A program made the position numbers and the translations under genes. The notes under the pieces were generated by a model. The model ran no database searches. It was not told the DNA's origin and worked only from the letters and a program-made list of their open reading frames with translations. This document shows positions 1 through 8,120 of a stretch of DNA of 8,664 nucleotides, in pieces; position 1 is the stretch's first letter; every line of letters begins with the position of its first letter. Source of the DNA: Tepidisphaeraceae bacterium. GTDB taxonomy: Bacteria; Planctomycetota; Phycisphaerae; Tepidisphaerales; Tepidisphaeraceae. The DNA is taken from positions 1-8,664 of the forward strand of contig JANWHF010000042.1 of the NCBI GenBank assembly GCA_025450555.1, written 5' to 3'.

Positions 1-367
1 ATTATCTATTTAGCGAAATTCCAGGTGCGCAATAAGGTGCAGTGAAAAATATGGATTTTTCTTGAAATCTTGCGTCTGGCAGGCGGAACTATGCTTTGTC
101 GAATGGGCTAACCGGCCAAACGGTCGCCTGGCGGGCTAATGATTGTCAGTGCCGCCACACCAACTGAATGTGGTCCAAATGACTCATGACCACCGCAAAT
201 GGTTTGGTAAGCTGGGCACAAATGAGGTTGGATGTGAGTTGGCAAGCGTAACACTTGCTCATAAAGTTGGCGTACAATCAGGCGAAGAAATCCCAAGCCA
301 GCCTTCCGGGGATGCATTGCAAGGACATGCACACAACCCGCCGCTGGCAAACGGAGTGAAAGTTCAA
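1..367. other. Leader region upstream of sucA, no convincing gene
   Basis: Both strands carry frequent stops in the first 140 bases, and this part is clearly more AT-rich than the genes. An AT-only hairpin lies at 45-60 (AAAAAT, loop ATGG, ATTTTT). It lacks GC pairs, so it is unlikely to be an efficient terminator. The sucA frame stays open upstream to a TTG at 143, but residues encoded before 368 do not resemble any part of a 2-oxoglutarate dehydrogenase and lack the codon bias of the gene. I read the region as promoter and 5' untranslated leader. GGGCTAA occurs twice (105-111 and 133-139) without obvious meaning. Confidence 0.55.
239..267 (+). promoter_or_regulatory. Possible sigma70-type promoter for sucAB
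   Basis: TTGGCA (239-244) and TAAAGT (262-267) are separated by 17 bases, matching 5 of 6 and 4 of 6 consensus positions. A start near 274 would give a leader of about 95 bases to the preferred sucA start. A TACAAT at 273-278 is closer to a -10 consensus but has no partner -35 at the right distance. This is pattern matching only, and promoter consensus in this phylum is not well defined. Confidence 0.3.
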
Positions 368-3154
368 ATGCGTGGCGATTTGCTGAATCGGGCGAATGCG
401 GACTATCTCGATCGACTTTACGATCAATACCAACGCGATCCACGGTCCCTTGATCCGGCCTGGCAGGCCTACTTTGCCGGCTTCGATGACGCTGGCGGCC
501 GCACTGCTCCGCGGGAATCGGCCCCCCCACTGACGATTGGGGTCCAGAATCTCATTCACAGCTATCGAGAACTTGGACACTTCGTCGCCTCTCTCGATCC
601 GCTGGGACATGATCGACCCAGCCATCCCCTGCTGGAGCTCTCGCGGTTTGGGATGTCGGATGCCGACTTGGACATGGAGGTCGGCAAGGCCGACTTTTAC
701 GGCGAAACCGACGGCACCCTTCGCGAACTGATCGCCAAGCTTCGCGCCTGTTACTGCGGCACCATTGGCGTGGAGTACATGAACATCGCCGACAAAGCGC
801 AACGCGAATGGCTTGCGCGTCAGATGGAGCCGATTCTCAACAAGCCCGCGTTTTCTCCCGAGGAATCGCGGGCAATTTTGTATCAGCTCGTCGCGGCCGA
901 GGAATTCGAGCGGTTTCTCGCCCATCGATTCCAGGGCAAGAAGACCTTTTCCCTCGAAGGCGGCGAATCAGTCATCCCGATGCTGAATTCGCTGGTCGAT
1001 GACGGCGCGGCGATGGGCATCGAGGAAGTCTGCATGGGTATGGCCCATCGCGGCCGCCTCAATGTGCTGGCCCATGTGCTCAACAAGCCCTATGAAGTGA
1101 TCTTCGGCGAGTTCAAAGAAACGAATCTGAAGGATGAGGGCGACGGCGACGTCAAATATCACCTGGGCTATGCCAACGATCGCCCGACGAAGCAAAACCG
1201 TAGCGTCCATATCAGCCTGAGTCCTAACCCGAGTCATCTCGAGCTGGTGAACCCGGTCGTCGAAGGCATCGTTCGAGCCAAGCAGAATTACCGCAATGAC
1301 AAGGACCAGAACCGCATCGTTCCGGTCCTGATCCACGGCGATGCCGCCTTCACCGGCCAGGGCATCGTCTTTGAAACGCTGAATCTTTCCGAACTGCGCG
1401 GCTGGCGCACCGGCGGAACAGTTCACCTGATCATCAATAACCAGGTCGGCTTCACGACGCCGCCCGAGCAGGGGCGATTCACCCCCTACCCGACCGATGT
1501 GGCCAAGATGATTCAGGCGCCGATTTTCCATGTGAACGGCGACGATCCTGAAGCTTGCGTTCATGCCACTCGGATGGCCGTTGCCTTCCGCGAACAGTTC
1601 AAGAGCGACGTGCTCGTGGATTTGTGGTGCTATCGTCGTCATGGCCATAACGAGCAGGATGAGCCGGCGTTCACGCAGCCGTTGATGTATCAGCAGATCG
1701 CGAAGCATCCCACCACGCGCACGCTCTACAGCCAGCGCCTGATCGAGCGCGGCATCGTCACAGAAGAACAGCTCGAAGAAATGCGCCAATGTGCCCGCGA
1801 GCGGCTCGACCAGGCCTTCGCGTCGGCTGATGAAGTTCGGCCCCGTCCGCGCACGGCGGTCGTGAACCCGCTTTGGAAGGATTTCCTTCACGCCCCCACC
1901 GATTGGCAGACCAAGACGGCCATACCTCGCGCAACGCTCAATCAGATTGCTGAATCGGTCAACAAGTTTCCGCCCGATTTCACGCCTCATCCCAAGCTCA
2001 AGGCGCTCTATGCCAAACGTGCCGAGGCGGTGAAAACCGGCCGCGGCATCGACTGGGGCTGCGGCGAAATGCTGGCCCTGGGCACCCTTCTGTTGGAAGG
2101 CACGGCGATCCGCTTTACCGGCCAGGACGTTCAGCGCGGCACCTTCAGCCATCGCCACGCGGTACTCAATGATTTCCAGGACGGCAAGCAATATGTGCCG
2201 CTGGCCCACCTGAAAGAAGGCCAGCCGCAGATTGCGATTCTCAACACGATGCTTTCGGAATTGGCGGTGCTGGGTTTTGAATACGGCTTCAGCTCTGCCG
2301 ATCCTCGTAATCTCGTGATCTGGGAAGCGCAGTTCGGCGATTTCGTCAATGGCGCGCAATCGATCATCGATCAATACATCGCCGCGGCCGAAAGCAAATG
2401 GCGACTGATGAATGGTTTGGTCATGCTGCTCCCGCATGGATACGAAGGGCAGGGCGCCGAGCATTCCTACGGCTACTTGAGCCGGTTCCTGGCGCTGTGT
2501 GCCGAGCAGAACATGCAGGTTTGCGTACCCTCGACGCCGGGGCAGTATTTCCATCTTCTGCGAAGGCAGATCCGTCGTGATTTCCGTAAGCCGCTGATTT
2601 TGATGATGCCCAAGAGCCTGTTGCGCTTTGAGCCGTCTTTCTCGCGCATCGAGGAGTTTTCCGACAACACCTTCCAGTGTGTCCTGGATGATCCCACCGC
2701 GCCGGAGCGCGATTCGGTTCGGCGGGTGCTGTTCGTTTCCGGCAAAGTCTATTACGCGCTCAACAAGGCGCGCGAAGCTAAGTCGATCAAGGGCACGGCG
2801 ATCGTTCGCGTCGAGCAGCTTTATCCGTTCCCCAAGAAGGAAATTCAGGCCATTCTCGCGCGCTATCGCAAGGCGCAGGAAATCGGCTGGGTCCAGGAAG
2901 AGCCGCGCAATCGCGGGCCGTGGAGCTACATGTCCGATCGGCTGCGCGAGCTGCTACCCGAGACAGCGGTGCTCACTTATTATGGTCGCGACGAAAGTGC
3001 CAGCCCGGCGACGGGCCTGCACAAGCTGCACGAGGAAGAGGAAGAGGAAATGATCGGCTTGGCGCTGGAGATTCCCGCCGCGTCCCCGGCGGCCGCTGTT
3101 GCCGCCGAGGCGCAGCCCGCAACTGCCGCCAGCCCGCGGCCGGTTTCGGATTAA
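368..3154 (+). CDS. sucA: 2-oxoglutarate dehydrogenase E1 component
   Basis: Thiamine-diphosphate enzyme of the TCA cycle. It decarboxylates 2-oxoglutarate and passes the succinyl group to the lipoyl arm of SucB in the cytoplasmic dehydrogenase complex. From the ATG at 368 the protein is 928 residues, close to the 933 of E. coli SucA. Visible motifs, numbered from that start: an N-terminal E2-binding-type helix (DYLDRLYDQY...DPAW) near residues 11-32; GMAHRGRLNVL with H227; SPNPSHLELVNP; the ThDP/metal motif GDAAFTGQG (G324-D325) closed by NNQVGFTT (N357-N358); RRHGHNE (423-429); and GQDVQRGTFSHRH in the transketolase-like domain. The C-terminus adds an acidic run (EEEEEE) and an Ala/Pro-rich tail of about 35 residues. 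The 368 start is chosen because GGAG (353-356) lies 11 bases upstream and homology begins there. The frame is open further upstream to a TTG at 143. SucB follows after 164 bases. Confidence 0.97.
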   Translation: MRGDLLNRANADYLDRLYDQYQRDPRSLDPAWQAYFAGFDDAGGRTAPRESAPPLTIGVQNLIHSYRELGHFVASLDPLGHDRPSHPLLELSRFGMSDADLDMEVGKADFYGETDGTLRELIAKLRACYCGTIGVEYMNIADKAQREWLARQMEPILNKPAFSPEESRAILYQLVAAEEFERFLAHRFQGKKTFSLEGGESVIPMLNSLVDDGAAMGIEEVCMGMAHRGRLNVLAHVLNKPYEVIFGEFKETNLKDEGDGDVKYHLGYANDRPTKQNRSVHISLSPNPSHLELVNPVVEGIVRAKQNYRNDKDQNRIVPVLIHGDAAFTGQGIVFETLNLSELRGWRTGGTVHLIINNQVGFTTPPEQGRFTPYPTDVAKMIQAPIFHVNGDDPEACVHATRMAVAFREQFKSDVLVDLWCYRRHGHNEQDEPAFTQPLMYQQIAKHPTTRTLYSQRLIERGIVTEEQLEEMRQCARERLDQAFASADEVRPRPRTAVVNPLWKDFLHAPTDWQTKTAIPRATLNQIAESVNKFPPDFTPHPKLKALYAKRAEAVKTGRGIDWGCGEMLALGTLLLEGTAIRFTGQDVQRGTFSHRHAVLNDFQDGKQYVPLAHLKEGQPQIAILNTMLSELAVLGFEYGFSSADPRNLVIWEAQFGDFVNGAQSIIDQYIAAAESKWRLMNGLVMLLPHGYEGQGAEHSYGYLSRFLALCAEQNMQVCVPSTPGQYFHLLRRQIRRDFRKPLILMMPKSLLRFEPSFSRIEEFSDNTFQCVLDDPTAPERDSVRRVLFVSGKVYYALNKAREAKSIKGTAIVRVEQLYPFPKKEIQAILARYRKAQEIGWVQEEPRNRGPWSYMSDRLRELLPETAVLTYYGRDESASPATGLHKLHEEEEEEMIGLALEIPAASPAAAVAAEAQPATAASPRPVSD

Positions 3155-3224
3155 GTTGATTGTTGGGCAATTAGAAGCGATAGATCCGGTTCGATTAGCT
3201 TCAAGAAACGCGTCGCTCCGCTTC

Positions 3225-3292
3225 GTTTAGCCGCTACCGCTTGCGGTGCGCTTCGAGCGCCAGGAAGCGCCCGACAAGCCGGGCGGCTAAAC
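3225..3292. repeat. Bipartite palindromic intergenic element, copy 1
   Basis: A 68-bp imperfect inverted repeat. GTTTAGCCG at 3225 faces CGGCTAAAC ending at 3292. Each arm contains its own small hairpin: ACCGCTTGCGGT in the left arm and CCCGACAAGCCGGG in the right. The arms meet at GCGCTTC / GAAGCGC. Its right 26 bases (3267-3292) recur identically at 8095-8120 inside a second 68-bp element. The left-arm stem differs in sequence from the right but keeps its pairing, which points to a structure-selected, REP/BIME-like repeat. It sits between sucA and sucB, so it would be transcribed in the operon mRNA and could affect RNA processing or the E1:E2 ratio (inference). Confidence 0.85.
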
Positions 3293-3318
3293 CCAGTTGG
3301 TCAGAAGGTCTCTAAATC

Positions 3319-4647
<1,329 letters not shown>

Positions 4648-4702
4648 CGCTTCGAGCATCGCTAAGGAGCCGCGCACGACGAAATCGGTGTGCTGGCGCG
4701 CC

Positions 4703-4816
4703 GGTGCGTCCGCGCACCCAGTGAGGGTCCCGTGCGATGCGTCGTTGCATCGCGTGTCCCCAAATGTCTCGGTGACATTTTGTTCCTGGGAACGGACGCT
4801 CCGTTGCCGACGTCGG
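4703..4816. other. String of six small hairpins downstream of sucB
   Basis: Six inverted repeats follow one another within about 115 non-coding bases: 4703-4718 (6-bp stem, loop TCCG); 4734-4753 (7-bp stem GCGATGC/GCATCGC); 4762-4780 (7-bp stem AAATGTC/GACATTT); 4782-4793 (GTTCC TG GGAAC); 4791-4805 (6-bp stem AACGGA/TCCGTT); and the perfect palindrome CCGACGTCGG at 4807-4816. The open frames crossing this stretch have no recognisable protein and include runs of rare-looking codons. It could be the structured 3' end of the sucAB mRNA, a small structured RNA, or a decayed cluster of palindromic repeats. The sequence alone does not decide. Confidence 0.5.
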
Positions 4817-4839
4817 ACCTGCAGAACGTCTCCCCAAGT

Positions 4840-4873
4840 AAAAAAAAGCCCGGAGCTTGAATCTCCGGGCTTT
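4840..4873 (-). terminator. Rho-independent terminator of the TPR/alpha-CTD gene
   Basis: GCCCGGAG (4848-4855) pairs with CTCCGGGC (4863-4870) around a 7-base loop, an 8-bp GC-rich stem extended by AAA/TTT. Read on the minus strand the stem is followed by eight T (4847-4840), the classic intrinsic terminator layout, and it begins 26 bases after the stop of the minus-strand gene. On the plus strand only three T follow the stem, so it may act weakly on sucAB transcripts arriving from the other side. Confidence 0.9.
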
Positions 4874-4899
4874 ATGATCGATGGCTTGGAACAGAGCGA

Positions 4900-5802
4900 T
4901 TACTCTTCGAGCTTTCGCAGCGAAAGCCCAAAGGTCGTGAGCTGCTGCTTGATCTCATTCAGGCTGGTCTGGCCGAAGTTCTTGCAGCCCAGCAGCTCAT
5001 CTTCGGTTCGAGAGGCCAGCTCGCCGAGCGTGTTGATGTTCAACCGCTGAAGGGCCTTTCGGCTGCGGACGGAAAGCTCCATGTCGCCCACCGTTTTTCC
5101 CAGCACCTCGGTGGCGACGTTCCCGGTTGTTGCCGCAGGCCGACGCGTCAGGGCCGCTCCGGGCTCTGCATTTTGCCCAAGCCGAAGCCCCTTGGATGCC
5201 AGCAACGCCTTGATCTCATTGAGGCTGGTTTCCCCGAAGTTCTTGTAGCCCAACAGCTCCGCTTCGGTGGTGCGAAGCAGGTCTCCCAGGCTGCGCATGT
5301 TCATCTTTTTGAGGCAATTTCGGCTGCGAACCGACAGCTCGAAATCGGATAGCGGGATATCAAGCACCGCATTGCGCCGATCGCCACGACGATCTGAATC
5401 CTCGTCGTAATACATCTGCCGGGCCGATTCTACATCCTTCATGTAGAGCCGACCGCGCTCGTGATTGGGATTGGTTCGCAGGACGCCATCGAGGCAGCGA
5501 TAGGCTTCCTCATAGTGGTTGTTGTCTTCATAGAGAATCGCAAGATTCATCAGCGCATTGAGATGCACCGGCGGACTGGTGCAGACGCGCTCATAAAGCT
5601 CGATCGCCTTGGCGTCTTCGCCGCGACGGTCGTATAGAACCGCCAGGTTGAAGCAGGCTTTCTCGTGATCGGGATTCTCGTTGAGCGCCCGCTCATAGAA
5701 TTCGATCGCTTTTTCGTGTATTCCCTGTGTTTCGGCCTCCAAGGCTCGACGAAAATATTCCTCGGCGGCTCGCTCATTAATCGACGCAGTCATTTCGCTC
5801 AT
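4900..5802 (-). CDS. TPR protein with two RNA polymerase alpha-CTD-like domains
   Basis: A 300-residue protein from the ATG at 5802; an in-frame ATG at 5856 would add 18 residues. Residues about 11-113 form three TPR repeats (AIEFYERALNENPDHEKA, NLAVLYDRRG, NLAILYEDNN...). Two copies of the RNA polymerase alpha-subunit C-terminal domain follow, about 150-209 and 239-297, joined by an Ala/Thr/Pro linker. Copy 1 aligns without gaps to E. coli alpha-CTD. R159, N162, C163, G190, S193 and E196 match R265, N268, C269, G296, S299 and E302, while K298 is T192. Copy 2 keeps the equivalents of R265, G296, S299 and E302 (R246, G277, S280, E283), but N268 and C269 become K249 and A250, and K298 is again Thr. 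There is no alpha N-terminal domain, so it is not a polymerase subunit. A role in DNA binding, polymerase contact or transcription regulation is inference. It is monocistronic, with its own terminator. Confidence 0.85.
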   Translation of the reverse strand: MSEMTASINERAAEEYFRRALEAETQGIHEKAIEFYERALNENPDHEKACFNLAVLYDRRGEDAKAIELYERVCTSPPVHLNALMNLAILYEDNNHYEEAYRCLDGVLRTNPNHERGRLYMKDVESARQMYYDEDSDRRGDRRNAVLDIPLSDFELSVRSRNCLKKMNMRSLGDLLRTTEAELLGYKNFGETSLNEIKALLASKGLRLGQNAEPGAALTRRPAATTGNVATEVLGKTVGDMELSVRSRKALQRLNINTLGELASRTEDELLGCKNFGQTSLNEIKQQLTTFGLSLRKLEE

Positions 5803-5875
5803 AGGCAATTGATCCGGTATGCTTGCTCGCAGCGTCCCGGCGCGCAGCTTAACCAAAGCGCCGCCAGGCTCCGCG

Positions 5876-5903
5876 TTGACAAACAGTCATTCATATGTTT
5901 GAT
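5876..5903 (+). promoter_or_regulatory. Probable promoter of the lipid kinase-kdsA pair
   Basis: A perfect TTGACA (5876-5881) is followed after 16 bases by TTTGAT (5898-5903), 4 of 6 matches to consensus. A transcript starting near 5910 would leave only about 11 bases before the ATG at 5921, with its GAGGAA falling outside the mRNA. The ATG at 5957 would have a 47-base leader and a complete GGGGGA site. This is part of the argument for the later start. Confidence 0.45.
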
Positions 5904-5918
5904 CGAGGAAACTGTCAA
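5890..5918 (-). promoter_or_regulatory. Probable promoter of the TPR/alpha-CTD gene
   Basis: On the minus strand a perfect TTGACA (plus positions 5918-5913) is followed after 17 bases by TATGAA (5895-5890), 4 of 6 matches to the -10 consensus. A start near 5883 would give a leader of about 80 bases to the ATG at 5802. It is interlocked with a promoter-like sequence of opposite direction. Confidence 0.5.
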
Positions 5919-5956
5919 CTATGCCTCGGCTTGCCGGGCGGCTGGGGGATCCATTA

Positions 5957-6877
5957 ATGGCGCAGCTGGCCGATTCCTCGCCTTCCCAATCCAGCGATGT
6001 CTGGATCTTCGCCAACCCCATTTCAGGCAAGGGACAGGGGCGAGTCATCGCACAACGCCTGGAGCGAAGCCTGTCGGCAGATGGTTTTCGGCCCAGGCTA
6101 TTCGTCGAGAAAACCAGCGCAATCAGCGACCGCATTCTTTCGGAGCCGGCGCGAGCCGTAATCGTCATCGGTGGCGATGGGACGTTGCGTGCGGTTGCCG
6201 ATCGATTTATTTCTCATGACATCACTCCCCCGCCCATTCTCCCAATCGGTCTTGGCACCGCGAATTTAATGGTCCGACATTTAGGACTGAAGTGGGACCG
6301 GTCCAATTTAGGTTCAGAAGTAACCAGCGCTATAAGCAACCTGCGCGTGCGCGAGCTGGATGCCGGCTGCGCAAATGGTCGGCTTTTCCTTCTGATGGTC
6401 GGAGTCGGTTTCGACGCGCAAATCGTTCACGAGCTGGATCGGATGCGCAGCGGCCCTATTGGGTGGCTCAGTTATGTCCCCCCTGCCGCCCTGGCTCTGC
6501 ATGAGTTTACCCCACAGCCGATGCAGGTGATCGTGGACGGAGAAGAAGTCTGGCCGATGGCGCCGGGCCTGGCGTTTGTCGGCAACGTGCGCGAATACGG
6601 CGTCGGCTTTCCTGTGCTTCCGTTTGCCACGCCGAATGACGGGCTTTTCGATATTTGTGTTTTGCCCTGCGAATCTCGAACGCAATTGATTCGGCTGTTT
6701 CTCCACGCCATTGCCGGTGAGCATCTGGTCGGGCACGGGAGCGTTTACCTGCGCGGGAAGCACGTGCAGATCAGCGGCAGCCGATCGATTCCCGTGCAGA
6801 TCGATGGAGACCCCGGCGGCCATACGCCGGTCGATATCAACTTGCTTCCCTTTCGCGTGCCCTTTATCGTGCGATGA
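5957..6877 (+). CDS. Diacylglycerol/sphingosine kinase-family lipid kinase
   Basis: ATP-dependent lipid kinase of the DagK/YegS/LCB5 family, probably phosphorylating a diacylglycerol or similar membrane lipid. The exact substrate cannot be read from sequence. From ATG 5957 the protein is 306 residues, near the usual 290-330. Motifs: ANPISGKGQG (19-28); the nucleotide-binding GGDGT (72-76); PIGLGTANL (96-104); MVGVGFDA (147-154), the family's usual F/G-rich motif; PNDGLFDICVL (226-236); and QIDGDPGG (281-288) closing the second beta-sandwich lobe. No signal peptide or clear membrane helix is seen. GGGGGA (5944-5949) ends 7 bases before this ATG. An in-frame ATG at 5921, preceded by GAGGAA (5905-5910), would add 12 residues and remains possible. 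kdsA starts 6 bases after the stop, which suggests co-transcription and translational coupling in an envelope-related operon. Confidence 0.9.
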   Translation: MAQLADSSPSQSSDVWIFANPISGKGQGRVIAQRLERSLSADGFRPRLFVEKTSAISDRILSEPARAVIVIGGDGTLRAVADRFISHDITPPPILPIGLGTANLMVRHLGLKWDRSNLGSEVTSAISNLRVRELDAGCANGRLFLLMVGVGFDAQIVHELDRMRSGPIGWLSYVPPAALALHEFTPQPMQVIVDGEEVWPMAPGLAFVGNVREYGVGFPVLPFATPNDGLFDICVLPCESRTQLIRLFLHAIAGEHLVGHGSVYLRGKHVQISGSRSIPVQIDGDPGGHTPVDINLLPFRVPFIVR

Positions 6878-6883
6878 GCACCC

Positions 6884-7690
6884 ATGAAGCAATTAGATCT
6901 CACAAAATCGCCGCTGTTTGTCATCGCCGGGCCTTGCGTAATTGAGTCGGCGGAGCTTTGCCTGACGATCGGTCGGCACATGAAGCAAATCTGCGAAAAG
7001 CTTGGTCTCACATATGTGTTCAAAGCCAGCTTCGACAAGGCCAACCGTTCCAGCAACAGCAGCTTTCGAGGCCCGGGGCTGCATGAGGGGTTGAAGATTC
7101 TAGATCAGGTCAAACGCGACATCGGTGTGCCGGTGCTCACCGACGTCCACGAATGCGAGCAGGTGCCGCTAGTGGCAGAAGTGGTCGACATTCTCCAGGT
7201 GCCGGCATTCCTGGCGCGACAGACCGATCTTCTAATTGCCTGCGGCAAAACTAGTCGGACCGTGAACATCAAAAAAGGTCAATTCATGTCGCCGCAGGAG
7301 ATGGGCAATGCGGTGGAGAAAGTTCGCTCGACCGGCAACAGCCGAATCCTTCTCACCGAGCGCGGCACATTCTTCGGGTATAACCGACTGGTCAACGATT
7401 TCACGGGACTGGCCGTGATGAAGGGATTCGATTGCCCGGTCGTATTCGACATCACCCATTCAACGCAGCAGCCCGCCGGCATGGGCAATCAGTCTGGCGG
7501 AAATCCCCAGTATTCTCCGCTGCTTGCGCGCGCCGCCGTGGCGGCAGGTGTGGGCGGGCTTTTTCTCGAATGCCATCCCGATCCTAAAAATGCAAAGAGC
7601 GATGCTGCCACAGTTCTGAATCTGCGCGATGTCGAGCCGCTCCTCGCGCAATGCGCGCAGATTGCCAGCTTGCGCAAGCAGTGGCATTGA
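6884..7690 (+). CDS. kdsA: 3-deoxy-D-manno-octulosonate-8-phosphate synthase, metal-dependent class
   Basis: Condenses phosphoenolpyruvate with arabinose 5-phosphate to give Kdo-8-phosphate, the precursor of the Kdo sugar of the LPS inner core. The protein is 268 residues, the usual length. Visible motifs: IAGPCVIES (14-22), FKASFDKANRSS (47-57), LTDVHE, VPAFLARQTDL, KKGQF, FDITHSTQQP (188-197) and GLFLECHPDP (225-234). C18, H192, E229 and D240 correspond, with a constant offset of 7, to the metal ligands C11, H185, E222 and D233 of the Aquifex aeolicus enzyme. The metal-independent E. coli type has Asn in place of this Cys. No good ribosome-binding site precedes ATG 6884, which fits coupling to the kinase gene ending at 6877; the ATG at 6874 is out of frame. 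Presence of kdsA implies an LPS-type outer membrane. Confidence 0.97.
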   Translation: MKQLDLTKSPLFVIAGPCVIESAELCLTIGRHMKQICEKLGLTYVFKASFDKANRSSNSSFRGPGLHEGLKILDQVKRDIGVPVLTDVHECEQVPLVAEVVDILQVPAFLARQTDLLIACGKTSRTVNIKKGQFMSPQEMGNAVEKVRSTGNSRILLTERGTFFGYNRLVNDFTGLAVMKGFDCPVVFDITHSTQQPAGMGNQSGGNPQYSPLLARAAVAAGVGGLFLECHPDPKNAKSDAATVLNLRDVEPLLAQCAQIASLRKQWH

Positions 7691-7736
7691 AATCATTGGA
7701 ATCGCAACTTTGAAACGCGCCGGCAGAATAGACGGG

Positions 7737-7991
7737 CTACCCCTCAACCACACTCTTCTCGATCGGCTCGACCGTCAGCCCCTGCCCGCGAAAAAAATCA
7801 ACAGCGCTTTTCACATCCGCTTCCGGCCCGCTGAGCAGCACAGCCATGATCCCAATTTCATGCTGTACGCTCGCCTGTCGGATATCGAACACGACTTCCG
7901 GAAACTTCCGGCTCATCTGCCAGATGATCGGCTTCTCGACCTGCGTGCGCGTCGGGAAGGTGAACCAGTATTTTCGGCTGTAATCGGGCAT
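7737..7991 (-). CDS. Small NIL-domain protein
   Basis: An 84-residue soluble protein that looks like a single NIL domain, the ferredoxin-like fold first named in methionine ABC-transporter ATPases (MetN) and also found in proteins of reductive homocysteine synthesis. Typical features are the opening beta strand (KYWFTFPTRT), the EKPIIWQMSRKF helix start, VVFDIRQASVQ, HEIGIMAVLLSGPEADVKSAVDFF and a final GLTVEPIE strand. No cysteine is present, so it is not an iron-sulfur protein. The frame stays open upstream to 8105, but that part runs through the palindromic repeat at 8053-8120. ATG 7991 has GGTGA about 8 bases upstream and begins the homology. It lies downstream of a sulfur-carrier gene on the same strand, and such pairings suggest a role in sulfur amino acid synthesis or sensing (inference). 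It converges with kdsA, with 46 bases between the stops and no clear terminator. Confidence 0.75.
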   Translation of the reverse strand: MPDYSRKYWFTFPTRTQVEKPIIWQMSRKFPEVVFDIRQASVQHEIGIMAVLLSGPEADVKSAVDFFRGQGLTVEPIEKSVVEG

Positions 7992-8052
7992 ATGATTTTC
8001 ACCGCGGAATCCCTGCGTCACATAAGCACGCGAATCGCTTGCGTCGGCTCCG

Positions 8053-8120
8053 GTTTTAGCCGCCCGGCTTGTCGGGCGCTTCTTTTCACTTGGCGCGCCC
8101 GACAAGCCGGGCGGCTAAAC
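8053..8120. repeat. Bipartite palindromic intergenic element, copy 2
   Basis: A 68-bp element of the same layout and length as the one at 3225-3292. Its left arm (8055-8079) and right arm (8095-8119) are perfect 25-base reverse complements around a 15-base loop. Each arm carries the inner hairpin CCCGGCTTGTCGGG. Bases 8095-8120 are identical to 3267-3292. It lies between the sulfur-carrier and NIL genes. I see no transposase or target-site duplication. Confidence 0.9.

Larger units (their letters stand above)
5875..5919. repeat. Inverted repeat GTTGACA / TGTCAAC in the divergent intergenic region
   Basis: GTTGACA (5875-5881) and its exact reverse complement TGTCAAC (5913-5919) flank 31 bases. 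The symmetry coincides with the two -35 boxes facing opposite ways, so it may simply reflect the two promoters. It could also be a pair of operator half-sites with centres 38 bases apart. Confidence 0.6.

Noticed and set aside
143..367. N-terminal extension of SucA from a TTG start
   Set aside because: The 75 added residues show no family resemblance, the base composition differs, and ATG 368 has a good ribosome site and gives the normal length.
968..2554. Long minus-strand open frame (528 codons) opposite sucA
   Set aside because: It is the mirror of a GC-rich, strongly coding gene on the other strand, its product has no recognisable motif, and sucA motifs run through the whole stretch.
4762..4785. 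Plus-strand terminator for sucAB at the AAATGTC hairpin
   Set aside because: The stem is AT-rich and followed by only four T, so it is too weak to call; the clear terminator nearby points the other way.
5665..6219. Plus-strand open frame (184 codons) across the divergent region
   Set aside because: It overlaps the TPR gene antisense and the kinase gene out of frame, covers the likely promoters, and has no recognisable domain.
7992..8105. N-terminal extension of the NIL protein to an ATG at 8105
   Set aside because: It would translate through the palindromic repeat, and the domain begins at ATG 7991, which has its own ribosome site.
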